Shown here piece after piece: positions 1-10,718 of a stretch of DNA of 64,000 bases (within the stretch, counting starts at the first letter, position 1; every line of letters begins with the position of its first letter). A model generated the notes under the pieces. That model did not search any database and was not told where the DNA came from. It was given only the letters and a program-made list of their open reading frames with translations. The stretch covers positions 11,036,001 through 11,100,000 of the forward strand of contig JBANAY010000004.1 of the NCBI GenBank assembly GCA_037952775.1. Reading direction: 5' to 3'. Both the position numbers and the translations under genes were made by a program. Origin of the DNA: Clonostachys chloroleuca. Its lineage: Eukaryota > Ascomycota > Sordariomycetes > Hypocreales > Bionectriaceae.

Positions 1-152
1 CATCCGAAGCCACGACTGGCGATGACAGCGAGTCTGACCAGGGGACCGTAGGTATTTATGGGCAGTGCGGCGGTAGCGGATATAGCGGTTCTACTACCTG
101 CGCCGCGGGAAATTGTGTGAAGTACAATGACTGGTACTCTCAGTGTGTTTAG
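1..152 (+). CDS. C-terminal end of a CBM1 (fungal cellulose-binding) protein, 5' part outside window
   Basis: The reading frame from base 3 to the TAG at 150-152 ends in a family 1 carbohydrate-binding module. It begins YGQCGG and continues with [16 protein letters not shown] and DWYSQCV, so the spaced cysteines and the aromatic residues of the flat cellulose-binding face (Tyr, Trp, Tyr) are all present. Before it lies a short acidic Ser/Thr linker. CBM1 modules are known at the ends of secreted fungal cellulases, xylanases, esterases and AA9 enzymes, where they hold the enzyme on cellulose or chitin. The catalytic part is outside the window, so the enzyme class cannot be told. The module sits at the extreme C-terminus. 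Confidence 0.93.
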   Translation, partial: SEATTGDDSESDQGTVGIYGQCGGSGYSGSTTCAAGNCVKYNDWYSQCV

Positions 153-759
153 AAAATGAGATAGATAATGTAGAATATAGATGAAAATTCTTCTTGACGT
201 GAGCAGTGACTAGTATATGGTTATCTATCCTTGGGTCAAAATCAAACCCAGAGCTGCTACCTGTGTTAAGGAAGTCAAGAAAAGGTTGATTTCAGATAAA
301 AGATTGCGATATTAACTCAAGAATCAAACATTTTGACACCTTCAACTGAAAGACTCTTATTTCCTAATCCTCACTTGCGCCTTCATTCATTCATTGGCTT
401 TAGTCACGCAGCATTTAGTGCGGTGATTCACGTCGGAGGGTTGAATAAGTATCATTTTCGCATCCTATATTTAGCTTCCATTGTCTCCATCAATATTCTG
501 TTCACATCATTCCCGAATATACCGCCTTACCTATATAAATGAGTTCTTAAATCCCAGCTTCCCTGCCCATGAACCAGCAAGCCAGTTTACTCTCTCCCCC
601 AACAAACGAACACTACGAGTCTTGCCTTGCCCCCATCTCCCTCCATACATACTGGAGCGATCATAAGCTTATACCTCTAGCGCGTGTCAAAAAGAAACAG
701 CAGTTATTTAATCACAGATATTCATTCTTTAAATACGACGGTAATACTGCCTTCCATTG
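153..759. other. Intergenic stretch, no gene recognised
   Basis: This AT-rich stretch holds the 3' flank of the CBM1 gene and unexplained sequence before the amidohydrolase relic. The short open frames at about 333-800 lack family motifs. Part of the relic upstream of 760 may be present but is not recognisable. Confidence 0.5.
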
Positions 760-1072
760 GACCCGGCTGACCAGCCCGGTTGGGATGCGCTCAAAACTAT
801 GATGGAGGACCCTCACGTTTATGTTAAGATCTCAGCACCGTATCTTTTCGCGAAAGATGCAGAATTTGCTGACTTGGAGACACTAGCAAAAGCGCTATTC
901 AGCGGGCGAATGGGACGGCGTCGTGTTTGGTTCTGACTGGCCACACACCATGTCACCAGGATATGATGCGATGCGTTTCAGGGACGAAGCTGCAGAATGG
1001 TGTGGCGGCGACCAAGTGCTGCTGGAGAAGTTATTTCGACATAATGCTCAGAATCAATGGGGTGTTGAATAG
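760..1072 (+). pseudogene. Amidohydrolase-2 type hydrolase, C-terminal relic with frameshift
   Basis: Two consecutive frames match the C-terminal third of amidohydrolase_2 (TIM-barrel, 2-pyrone-4,6-dicarboxylate-hydrolase-like) proteins. The first, about 760-900, contains PGWDALKTMM and VYVKISAPY. The second, about 905-1072, contains DGVVFGSDWPHT, which includes the conserved active-site Asp region, and ends in HNAQNQWGVE before TAG at 1070-1072. The frame changes around 900-906, next to GGGCGAATGGG. No N-terminal two thirds and no start are visible, so this is a truncated, frame-broken remnant. Codons in both parts look otherwise normal, which suggests recent decay. Such enzymes hydrolyse lactone or carboxylate intermediates of aromatic breakdown; that role for this copy is inference. 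Confidence 0.75.
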
Positions 1073-2209
1073 TCTTGCTATGAAAGCAGAATAGTCTTAG
1101 TATCAGAACGGATCTATCTAGACTACCTCACGATCTCGCTTAACTAGGTATATTGAATGACCTACCTTCCTTCAGAAAAACTACTTTTCTGTGGAACAAA
1201 GGAAGACTTGCAGAGAGGCATCTTCTGGTGCAACCCTCAAATTGTCCGCATCTTTAGTGAACTATCACCCCTGACTTCAAGTTGGACAGTGTACTTCTGG
1301 GTATTATCTTAAACAAAACATAGACATAACCAAAATCCAGGTTCCTCAGAGATCAGCATCTGTTCTTTGCCCAACCAAGGCTAATAATCTAGCTTTCCTT
1401 GACTTCAATAAGAGCCACATGCCGTCTGTCCCAAACGCAACAGAAGCCAGTCTTTCATCGCCCAACCATGCCCGCAGTCAAGTCACCAATATCCATTTGA
1501 GTTCCAAGCCTTCACGTCTAATGGGACTACTCCCTACTATCCGTGGAATGGCGATTTGCCGCACTTATTCGTCCAGGCCGACGCCCTCGCTTGTCATCCT
1601 CACGACAACCTGAATACTTCGTCAAATCATTTCGCCAAAAGCCCACCTTCTCAACTCCAGATCACCACCTTAAACGACACCATCGTCCCAAGCAACGGGC
1701 TAGACTAGGGGCAGTTGGTCGAGCGCTGGCTTCGAAACACTGGGGCATCGTCAACGTGTGGCGCCCGAAGTTGTTGAAGTCGAGTCCATTAACAGGGGTC
1801 GATGCCCACCACCAAACAGCCCTTGGAAGATCCACCTGCGAGAAAATGAGAATTTCAATTTCTGTCTTTTGTCTTGCGTGATTCTGGCCTGCGCACTTGT
1901 CAGGCCTTTTTTGCTTGGTAACGCCAGGAGCAGTGTCTCATCGAGGTTTTGGACTATCAAGCACCTATAACAGGCCCGACCTCAACATGTCGCAGAACAG
2001 TTTAGCACCTTACCCCATTAAAGGGTTCAGCTCATCCACAATCCTACTTGGTAAAGGCCAGTCAACCAATCAGACCTGAGTCCATCATGTCAGCATGCTC
2101 GTGTGAGCCTCAACCCCTCCCTGCAGCCCAACCCAGTGTGGAAACCTGAGATCAGCTGGTATCAACGCCGCCAGCCTCCCTCGAGCTCTTCCCGCCATGT
2201 TTGCGAAAG
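1073..2209. other. Intergenic stretch with a coding-like but interrupted tract
   Basis: From about 1411 to 1700 a plus-strand frame without ATG reads as ordinary protein (for example YPFEFQAFTSNG and PWNGDLPHLFVQAD). It then meets stops at about 1705, 1782 and 1797, while neighbouring frames open up. No family is recognised. It may be a decayed gene or chance. The segment 2080-2209 is CT/GC-rich and probably contains the 5' UTR of the HET gene. Confidence 0.35.
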
Positions 2210-4756
2210 ATGCAGGAGTCCAGCAGCTCGAACCGGGACCGGGCGACTGCCATGAGCAGCAGCAGCGACTGGGTAGTCCCTGAGATTCCTGCCATACAGC
2301 CGCCCCGAACCCGGCGCATGTCGACCAAGAGGGCGCCATATCCCGCAAAAAGGCAGCAAGCACCGATCGTGCAGTATGCCGAGAACGACGAGCTCCCGAG
2401 GCCCCCGAGCGCCCGACCCCCGAGCGCGCAAAGAGCTTCATGGCATGCGGCCGGGCCGCCAGCGCCGTACTACGACAGCAGGCTCGCTATCCCCTTCCAC
2501 CCCTCTCCGTATCCTCCGAACGATCAGGCATATCCAGCACCCCCATTCGATGACGAGAGGGAGACCGAAGGAAACTGGAATGGATGGAACGCGCAGCCCT
2601 ACGACAACCCCGCAGCACATGTTGCCGATGGACCAACCGCGTCCCGTTATCCTCGCTCGCCGCCCGACGAACCACCCGCAAACTATCCCGACAGTCGCCG
2701 ACTGGGCTCGAACGACCAGATTACACGATCGTATCGAGGTGGAAGACCAGAGGATAGCAGGCCGCCGCTGACGAGGCCGCAGTCTGCGAGGCCTCCCCGA
2801 GAGCCTTGGCAGGTGCCGCAGGACTCTCAATTCCAGCGCCCAAAAAACCGTGACCGATCATTCAGCGTGGAAGATAGAGCTAGAAACCAGCCGCAGGAAG
2901 CTGCATTTGATAGCGTCAGCCGCCATGCTGCATCGCGGATTTCCAACACGTCGTCGATGCAGACGTCGACCGGAGAGACGCAATTTCAATATCGCCCCAT
3001 CACAGGGACGGAGTTCAGACTGCTCCGTCTTCTGCCAGCGAGCATGTCCACTATCAAGTGCGAGATACTGCACGCATCGCTTGATACAGACCCGGAAATT
3101 CAGAAATATACGGCTATATCATACGCGTGGGGCGATATCGAACCCAACATGAAGATCGAGGTCGACAGGTGCTCTGTCCTCATCACTCCAAGCCTTCACG
3201 GCGCACTCAAACGACTACGCCAGCAGGACAAGTCCATCATGGTCTGGGCCGATGCTCTATGCATTGACCAAAAGAACAAGGCAGAGCAGTCGCAGCAGAT
3301 CAGCATGATGACCAGCATCTACGGTGGTGCAGAATCCGTCGCTGTCTGGCTGGGTGATAGCGGCGATAACAGTGATCTGGCGATTGACCTCATCCAGGGA
3401 GTGTTCAACTCAGATAATGACGGTGCCGTATCGCGGATCATATCCGCGGAGAGGTTTACTGCCCACTTCACCGCACTAGTCAAGCTCTTTGAGAGAGAGT
3501 TTTGGGACAGGCTGTGGGTTGTGCAGGAGATTTTGAACGCGCAGATGGTCACGGTATACTGTGGAAACTCGTCTGTCTCGTGGGAGGTCCTACAGGGGGC
3601 TTCCATAATCTTCCAACAACACGAGAAAGATCTACGGATCCAGTTCCCGCGCGGAAAGACGAAAGGGTCCCGTCGTGGACTCTCCTATGCGCACGTCCTC
3701 AGTTCCTGTGGACCGGCCAGTCTTGAGCTTCTGCGGGTTTCTCCAGAAGAGGAAATCATATCATTGCTAAGCGTGCTCAGAGTGTGCAGACCAAAGCTAG
3801 CAGCAGAACCGCGAGACAAGGTGTTTGGTGTTTTGGGTATCCTCCCAGCGGAAACCAGCTTTCACTTCCCACCGAACTACGGTTCATCTCTTCGGGAGGT
3901 GTATACCAACGTCGTGGACCTCATACTTCACACCACGCGGCGACTTGATGTGATATGTGAGGCCATCTACTTCCCAGTTTACACCAGCTCGGTGAAGCTT
4001 CCAAGTTGGGTGCCGGACTGGTCGCATATTCCGTCCACAGCTGGTCTCGGAACATCGTACGGATTCAGCGCTGCCAGCGAAGTTGACGCCGAGTTTCAAT
4101 TCATGGACGCTCCACACAGGAGCCTGCTTCGGATATCTGCCATCTATCTTGACCAAGTAGATATGCGTGGCATCGCCGTTGGAACCTTCTGCTCTGTGGA
4201 TGACTACCTAATGGCCTTCCTCCACTGGAGAGCAAAGCTTCTGTCGAGATACCTATCATCGGAAGGGAAGACGTACAATATGAAGAAGATAGACGAAGCG
4301 TTCTGTCGCACTTTATGTCTCAGGCAGGAGCCCTCTCTAAACCTTCGCCACTCCTGGACGGAGATTTGTTATCATATTTTCGCGTCTCTGATACGCGATC
4401 GCCTACCTCACCTCCGCCTCGACAATGAGCTAGAGAAGTATTTGTTCATTGAGCAAGAGCTTGCACCGGAGACGAGCCGTATGCTTATCCAAGAGAATTG
4501 CGCTTCTCGGATGGAGGGTCGTTGCTTCTTTACAACAAAACGAGGGTTGATGGGGATAGGAAGTGGGTTTATGAAGGACGGGGATATCATTTGCGTGCCT
4601 CTAGGGTGCAAGACGCCCATCATCATACGCCCAGAGGCTGACAGCAATCAATACCGGCTCATCGGTGATGCATACGTTGATAAGTACATGGATGGGAAGG
4701 CGGTCAAGGAGTGGAGGAGTGACAGGAAGAAGCTCATTAGTTATGTACTGCAGTAA
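2210..4756 (+). CDS. Heterokaryon-incompatibility (HET) domain protein, intact
   Basis: This is a single uninterrupted frame of 848 residues from the ATG at 2210; an earlier in-frame TTG at 2201 is not a credible fungal start. Residues 1 to about 250 are low-complexity, rich in Pro, Arg, Ser and Asn. The HET domain covers roughly residues 300-440 and shows all three blocks: AISYAWGD, WADALCIDQ and FWDRLWVVQE. The C-terminus carries the usual GDIICVPLGCKTPIIIRP then YRLIGDAYVD blocks of large HET proteins. HET domains are known to trigger cell death when incompatible strains fuse and can behave like fungal NLR or TIR signalling modules. Partner and allele type cannot be read here. It stands alone, and a decayed relative lies at 53.4-55.3 kb. 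The long disordered N-terminus is unusual. Confidence 0.93.
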   Translation: MQESSSSNRDRATAMSSSSDWVVPEIPAIQPPRTRRMSTKRAPYPAKRQQAPIVQYAENDELPRPPSARPPSAQRASWHAAGPPAPYYDSRLAIPFHPSPYPPNDQAYPAPPFDDERETEGNWNGWNAQPYDNPAAHVADGPTASRYPRSPPDEPPANYPDSRRLGSNDQITRSYRGGRPEDSRPPLTRPQSARPPREPWQVPQDSQFQRPKNRDRSFSVEDRARNQPQEAAFDSVSRHAASRISNTSSMQTSTGETQFQYRPITGTEFRLLRLLPASMSTIKCEILHASLDTDPEIQKYTAISYAWGDIEPNMKIEVDRCSVLITPSLHGALKRLRQQDKSIMVWADALCIDQKNKAEQSQQISMMTSIYGGAESVAVWLGDSGDNSDLAIDLIQGVFNSDNDGAVSRIISAERFTAHFTALVKLFEREFWDRLWVVQEILNAQMVTVYCGNSSVSWEVLQGASIIFQQHEKDLRIQFPRGKTKGSRRGLSYAHVLSSCGPASLELLRVSPEEEIISLLSVLRVCRPKLAAEPRDKVFGVLGILPAETSFHFPPNYGSSLREVYTNVVDLILHTTRRLDVICEAIYFPVYTSSVKLPSWVPDWSHIPSTAGLGTSYGFSAASEVDAEFQFMDAPHRSLLRISAIYLDQVDMRGIAVGTFCSVDDYLMAFLHWRAKLLSRYLSSEGKTYNMKKIDEAFCRTLCLRQEPSLNLRHSWTEICYHIFASLIRDRLPHLRLDNELEKYLFIEQELAPETSRMLIQENCASRMEGRCFFTTKRGLMGIGSGFMKDGDIICVPLGCKTPIIIRPEADSNQYRLIGDAYVDKYMDGKAVKEWRSDRKKLISYVLQ

Positions 4757-5217
4757 GACTTGGATGCGCGGGTGTACATAGTCAACCCTGGGCTTGAATA
4801 GTTGCACAGACGGACGTTGTCCCAGCGCTTTCCCATTATTGAATGACAAGATCGAGCTGGCCGCTGCCAAGATCCATCGCATCCTCACGAAGTCGGAGTT
4901 ACGATTACACGACAGGAGGTAATAACTAAATACGGGGAGCTATTCGAAAAGTCAGGCTCTTTCCCACTCTGGTAAAAAATCTCCTTAAAAAAATAAGCCA
5001 GGTGCATTCGTCTAGAACTAAATGTCCTCCCATAGGATCTGAAAAATAGACTGGGTGTTTGGGGATAATAGCTTTGGAATAGAGACTTAGCCAACGTAAT
5101 CAAAAAGAGGCTCGATGACGATTAGCTGGAAACATAGGTACGGGCAAACAAAAAAGGGGGAGCTCCAGACTTTGCAGAACTTCTCTCTTTACCTTGACCA
5201 ACAGGATACCATGGCAT
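4757..5217. other. Intergenic stretch between convergent genes
   Basis: This stretch contains the 3' flanks of the HET gene (plus) and the unrecognised minus-strand gene. Short A-runs occur near 4975-4995. No gene or conserved motif was seen. Confidence 0.55.
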
Positions 5218-6519
5218 CTATACTTGTCGTTCCCTCATGCTGGTGAAATTCAATAATGCCATGTTTGTAGATGGAGCCGCTAAGAGAAATAGAAACTTCT
5301 TCACTGGAATAGAAGATTTGTCGCCATTGATGGCTAAGAACCATGACACTTTGTCGCTGTGATGACGTATGATGATGTTGGCTGGATCGACCACACTCTC
5401 GAGTTTTCCTTGGAGATCTTCCTGGATTGCCCTATCCTCATTAGCATCATCGGGGCCTGGATTCAGGTAGGGAGCAACCACAACTGCTCGTAGATTTGCC
5501 AAGCCATGCCTCTTGGCCCTCTCGATCATTCTGGTGAAACCTTCCAGACGATTTGCTTCGCCCTCATCAACGTGTGCAAGGAATCAATCATGAGATCTTT
5601 TTTATTTCGGTGGGATAACTCGAGATCCTGAGAGAAGGACTCGATGGCTTCTCCTGTCTTGAGATCGATGAGTGGAAGTAAAACCGCTTCTGGATTCAAA
5701 AGAATTTGGACTTGATTGGTTTCCTTTTTCTTATTATTTTGTCGCCTAGCAGTAATAAAGTTAGTAAAATATAGACAAATGAATAGTATTCAACTCCAGA
5801 TGGTAGACAAACCTTATTATTTCTGACAGGGCTTGTTGATCCTGTCGAGCGTGAACTTCCTTGATTCTGACTTTGATTCCACTGGTTTGGATCTTGATTT
5901 GACCGATTTCAGTTTTTTCGCCCACGACCGCAATTCTAATGCCTTGACCATCGCACAAGATATGGCCTTGGGCCTCGCAGCAGTACATTGGGCTGCTCAT
6001 GCCAATATGCTAGACGTCGAGTATGTTAATGGTAGCCGGCGTTCTACCCCACTAGCAGCACACGTCCTTGCTCTAGACGCCGAGGACAAAAGTACATTGG
6101 TCAGGACAGTCCCTCGAGTCCTGAACCAGACAAACAAGACTAACTTCATACCTGTGCACTGGCATTAAAAACAATTGACCCATCTGCGAGAGAGATCTGG
6201 ATTCCATTTCTAGTAATATAAATAACCCTCCATACTAGCCTAATATTGCAGTTCCTGGTGGCAAACGTACTATCTGTCGGGATCTTGACGAAGCGGAAAA
6301 GGCATATTTAGCTACAAGATATTACTTACTTTATTTACCATCACACTTTCTCATAATCACTATGCCCAAGAACGCGATAGAACCTGTATCATCACGGGTT
6401 TCGCCGAGTTTCAGGTGTGCCACATCATGCGAAACGAATTGAAGCCTTCCCTTGCTGTTATATATGCAAGTCTTCTCAGGCTTGGAATGAGGTAACGGAT
6501 CCAAAGATCTCCGAGTCAT
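5218..6519 (-). CDS. Unrecognised multi-exon protein, one frame break
   Basis: Several minus-strand exons join coherently. One runs from about 6215 to 6152, then GTATGA..CTAG intron 6151-6010, exon 6009-5813 (MSSPMYCCEAQGHIL inside), intron 5812-5746 with a TTACTAAC branch site, then exon 5745-5218 ending in SMRERQV. Splice phases agree. Near 5573-5585 the last exon changes frame; one additional base would keep DSL..HVDEGEANRLEGF continuous. A further upstream frame, ATG at 6519 to about 6358, contains LQFVSHDVAHLKLGETRDD and is probably exon 1, but its join to the next exon is not resolved. The product would be roughly 280-330 residues with no signal peptide or membrane segment. I do not recognise the family and assign no function. 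Confidence 0.45.
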
Positions 6520-7441
6520 CTTTGCAGTTCAGTCAGTACAGTGTTTCATTGTACTGTCTGGCAATCAACTTGAGCCTCGATACAACAACTTTCCAAAACT
6601 CGAGATGCTAAGAAGATCTAGGTGACATTCAGAATGAACTGTGATACGGGCCACGAGAGTTCCTACCAATTCTCACTCAACATTATTGCATTGCACGCCA
6701 GCAACATGACGCGATGATCAAGAGACAGAAGATCTTTCTGCTGATAGTTCTAAGGATCCTCAGCAGGTCGTCAAGGAGTCTACCAGCCCCTCCTCTGACT
6801 TTTAAAGATAATGTTCTTTAGTGTCTCGACATTCTATGGCTATATTAAGCAGTGGTCGGACGCAGAGTTGCCGCCTGAGTTCTACCAGGCCCCTGTTGAT
6901 GAAGAGGAGGAGGAGGTGATGGGAGAAGAAATCTAACGCTTCCAAACAGGGTCATTATCATTAGGTTAGGATTCTCTTCTGAGAACTCACGAACCCATTT
7001 CTAGCAAAGTTAGTTTTGACACCTCAACTAATCACAATCCACAATACTCACATAGCTATCAGCCTAACCCCCTCCCCCAGTCGTTGGTTGAAGCCAGTAC
7101 CAACTAAGACCACAATTTCCAGTTTCTATACATGATGTAGAGCTTCATGCTACCAGTCAGAAACCGGAGCAATGAAGAACAACGTCGATTGATAATCTAC
7201 AGTGCATTATGTCGTAAACCTTTATTATCTGCTGACATTGATATGACGATACCTGTCTCAAAGTCAAAACACAGCAAGGTTTTATTTAAGTACATCAACT
7301 CTAGGGTCGAGAATGAAGGCCTCAACATGATGATAGCTACCCATGAGTCGGGGTTTTACCCGGCCCGGTCCCTCCCATTCAATCGCGATACGGCGTCTGT
7401 TCGCATATGTTCTGGAGATATATTTATGTACGTGCTGCCTT
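6520..7441. other. Intergenic stretch with a possible 41-residue ORF and a coding-like remnant
   Basis: An ATG at 6811 opens a 41-codon plus-strand frame to TAA at 6934-6936 with an acidic tail (EEEEEVMGEEI). Just upstream, around 6722-6799, another plus frame (SADSSKDPQQVVKES) also looks coding-like and ends in TAA. They may be scraps of a decayed gene. Nothing else is supported. Confidence 0.3.
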
Positions 7442-7942
7442 TCAGAGTCCTCGTACGATGAGCCAGATGAGCAGCGCTTCAAGTTGCATTATGACAGCTG
7501 GAGCCAGTGGGACAGCATCATGAAAAAGCCATGCGAAGAGGCTCCAAAAGCGTATGACCTCGGGCCGTGAGAGTTTTGTCCGCCTCTTTACCAAGTCTAA
7601 ATTTGGGAAATTCTTATATGCTGCTGCTTGCAAGAAGCCACTAAACATCCCACCCACACCCAGCAGTCTGATACAATCGCACAACCGTTTTAGTGGTACA
7701 GATCCAGAGAGCCTGTCCTTCGTATTCAGCGCAAGCGAGTACGCATGGCTCCCCAAGTCAGAGATAGAGTGGGGGGTCCAGTTCATCGGCATCTCCGGCG
7801 TGCTTAGTAACTTGAACAGGAACTGTTCTGTCTTCTCGATGTCTTTGACTTGTATGAGATAGTTAAGGATCTCACTGGTTCCTGGGAAATTGCCCATATC
7901 AGCAAGTTTTCTTTCGTCTGGCTCCATGATGCCTGATTCCAT
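7442..7942 (-). CDS. Hypothetical protein, 166 residues
   Basis: A minus-strand frame runs from ATG at 7942 to TGA at 7442-7444. The composition is protein-like, and the C-terminal third is hydrophobic and Trp/Leu-rich (FWSLFAWLFHDAVPLAP, IMQLEALLIWLIV), so one or two membrane-associated helices are possible. No family motif is recognised. Immediately upstream on the minus strand lies an imperfect GAAGTGAGGATGT-type tandem repeat, so if there are earlier exons they would lie beyond it: a short coding-like frame at about 8229-8155 (MEKQGELEKIGYLRYRDR) is a candidate but cannot be joined with confidence. Confidence 0.4.
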   Translation of the reverse strand: MESGIMEPDERKLADMGNFPGTSEILNYLIQVKDIEKTEQFLFKLLSTPEMPMNWTPHSISDLGSHAYSLALNTKDRLSGSVPLKRLCDCIRLLGVGGMFSGFLQAAAYKNFPNLDLVKRRTKLSRPEVIRFWSLFAWLFHDAVPLAPAVIMQLEALLIWLIVRGL

Positions 7943-8036
7943 GCCTAGAGAGATCGAAGGGACAGGGAATGGATCTAGTAGCGGGAGTCGAGGGAGCAGT
8001 CGAAGTTGGTGTGTAGCTTGAAGAGAGAAAGATGCT

Positions 8037-8118
8037 TTGAAGTGAAGAAGTGAGGATGTGAAGAAGTGAGGATGTGAAGAAGTAAGGAAGAGAAGTGAGG
8101 AAGTGAGATAGTGAAGAG
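8037..8118. repeat. Imperfect GA-rich minisatellite
   Basis: The unit GTGAGGATGTGAAGAA is repeated in tandem and then degenerates into GTAAGGAAGAGAAGTGAGGAAGTGAG. It keeps open frames on the minus strand, which explains spurious ORFs here. Confidence 0.8.
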
Positions 8119-8507
8119 GACCTCCAACTTTGCCTTTTTGATCCGTTCGATCTCACAACACCAGGACAGAGATTTTCCTGTCTCGGTATCGCAAGTATCC
8201 GATCTTCTCGAGCTCCCCTTGCTTCTCCATGATTTCATCTTAGGCAATGGTGATTTATTCTTTCTATTTAACTATAAGATGTTTTGAGATTTCAGGATCC
8301 TTGCTAGCCCTGGATGGGTACCGTGGCTAGCAACATTCATACAAACCATAAGGCCTTCTTTTTACTAGAGTATTTCGCCTGTATGACATCAATCTACACC
8401 CAAAGAACATCGTGAAAGTGTGCGGTTTCATTGTCACATTTGGCAATCAATCTGAAGCAGGACATTACGTCAATGTGCAATATGTGCTATCCTAAGGCCG
8501 CTTCAAA
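8119..8507. other. Intergenic stretch
   Basis: This is the 3' flank of the 697-residue protein and the upstream side of the small hypothetical gene. Apart from the possible short exon near 8155-8229, nothing is recognised. Confidence 0.5.
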
Positions 8508-10718
8508 TTACTCAACTATAGTTATCTTAACAGAGTGGTCACCTCCCTTATTCTTTATCATGGAAGCGTCATATGCAGAAAACTCAATCAACTCGGGCTC
8601 GTCGTCCTCTGTCACCTCACGAGCAAGGAACTTGAAGGTCACCTTGTCGCCTGACTTGGAAGATGAGAGGTAAAGTACTTTCTGTGGAATCAATTAGCAT
8701 CCTTGATTTTCTCTCGATCATCATAGTGCGATCACTTACTGAGTTGTAGATATCGACATCAATGGGGACCATTCTCTCCGGCTGTAAATATCGTTAGTCA
8801 CAATCCGCGCCAAAGAAAAATAGGGATTGTTGATTCTTACCAGCTTGCTAACTGTGATTTCAAAAACGTCTCCCACCTTGAATGTAGTCTTCTTTGGTAC
8901 CTCAACATGGAGCTCAGGAGCACCGGGCGCAGGACTCTTTAGCACATCCGCGATGAGATCCACTATCCCCTGGGCGTACTTCGCAATGTCAGCCTTATTA
9001 TCCTTTGTCAACTTGACAAAGAAGACTTCCTGCGTCCACAGCATGGCACCCTTCTCGTTATCCGAAGGCGCGGACCAGTGATACTTTGCGTCCACCTTGA
9101 GAGCATCACCGGACTTAGATTGCCACACAGCGAGAACATCCTCGTCGGTGTTGGAATCCGCATCTGTGGTGTCGATGCCGTGAACCGCATACTTCTCCAG
9201 GTCGGCAGTGTACAACTCATGTGCGCTGTCAACGGCATTACCTCGCGAACCAGGATTGTCACCGCCCCGTCGCCCTCCCACTGTAGCGCATCGAGAGATG
9301 GAGAGGGTCATGGTTTCCCCGTCGTCCGAGGTAAAGAACCACTGCGCCGTAAGGTGTGTAGATTGGACCAAGATGTTGGGTTCTGTGGCAGTCCAGTCCT
9401 TGAATTGCTCCTTCACGTTGCGCAGAATATTGCTCTCTGTGGGAACATGGTCGATGAAGTCCGGCGCGAAGATCTCCGGCTGAGTGAAGAGTCTCTTCGG
9501 GCCCGCCCAGTTGCTGGGGTTGCTTTCGGGAACAAAGGTGCCGAGGGTGCATTTTTTCGGGAACCTCTTGTACAAGTCGGTCTTGTCGTCGATCGAGTTG
9601 GTGATATACTCGCTCAACGTCTCCCGGCCGGAGTGGGCAGAGGTGAATGGCCGGCAAGTTGCATCCAGGACCTTCTCAGAGGGTCCATTGATCTTAGTTA
9701 CGGGCTCTCGCGAAATAGTCATGAATATGTGGCTCCCAAAGCCGGTACGCTTATCATCATTAGCGCCTATGACCTGTGAGCCACGGGTGGTCAGAGGGCT
9801 GTTGCATGGGCCCCATCCAATCAAGTTCGTTTCGTAGATATAGCCAAAAGGTGCCATGTGTTTCATCTGCAAGGAATGTTTGGGGTTGGTGATTCCAAGA
9901 GGCACGATGACCGAGACCAAGGCAGCTAAATCGTAGCAGTTGAGGGTGTGCTTTGCCTTCTCATCACAGTCATTGACCCAGTGATCGAAAGCAAGCGGGC
10001 TCTCACCTCCCTGGAAGTAAGAGTTGCTCGAAGCCCAGGAATCATACTTGATGCTCGGTTGGTAGTGCAGTTTATCAATAACGTAATCGAGCCAGCCTTG
10101 CTCATTGTCCCCAATGTTCCGGCCTAGCTTCTCGTCTTGGAACGTCTTGATGTCATGGTCCTCGGTCATCAGTCTTAGCGGAAGCAAAAATCGTCTGAAG
10201 AAGCTGACAGGCAACCCTCGAAAGAGGACTTTTGGCAGCTTAGCGACGGCGACGAAGTAGAGCTCTACATCGGTCTCGGCAAGCTGCAGCCTACGATCCT
10301 CATAGCTGCTCAGGATCAATGACCACTGGATCTTGCCCTTGAGTCCCCAGGGAAGATTCTGTCGCGCAGCCTTGAAAGTCCCTTGGCACTTAAAGCCTGT
10401 ATCCACGTTGCACTCAATTTGCACGTCCTGGGTACAAGGCTCGCTCTCTAAGCCCCTATCCTCTGGTTGGAAATGCCCTTGCAACACAGCACTGATAGCG
10501 CCAGAGGGGCGTTCGAGGTCGTTGGGCCAAGAAATGGGGCCGAAGTCGAGTGCGAAGGTATATTTGCCCAGCTCAACCACGCGGATCTGATGCTCGTATC
10601 CTGTCTTCCAGTAGACCTGGTTGCTTGACGAGGCCCAGTACGTCTTGGCATGATTATCGACGTAGTCATACACAGGGAGCACCGAGGGGCCGACGAGAAG
10701 TTCCACCGTGGAAGCCAT
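8508..10718 (-). CDS. Large orphan protein, 697 residues, with a transglutaminase-like Cys/His region
   Basis: There are three exons on the minus strand: 10718-8841, 8781-8740 and 8681-8508. Both introns are phase 0 with good signals (GTAAGA..TGACTAAC..TTACAG and GTAAGT..CCACAG). The product has no signal peptide or membrane segment. Around residues 250-320 it contains NCYDLAALVSVIVPLG and, later, HMAPFGYIYETNLIGWG. A Cys at a helix start followed by a His and a Gly/Trp strand recalls transglutaminase/papain-like folds, but this is only a resemblance. The C-terminal part is beta-rich (VGDVFEITVSKL, GDKVTFKFLAREV). Similar long unnamed proteins are common in fungi, to my knowledge without assigned function. 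The gene is isolated: 3.3 kb of gene-poor DNA lies on its 5' side. Confidence 0.8.

Noticed and set aside
1543..1881. 112-codon plus-strand frame
   Set aside because: Arg/His/Lys-rich reading overlapping other open frames, with no motif or good start context.
7975..8247. 90-codon minus-strand frame
   Set aside because: Most of it runs through the GA-rich minisatellite; only a few codons at its start look protein-like.
9078..9779. 233-codon plus-strand frame
   Set aside because: Antisense to exon 1 of the 697-residue protein, without motifs.
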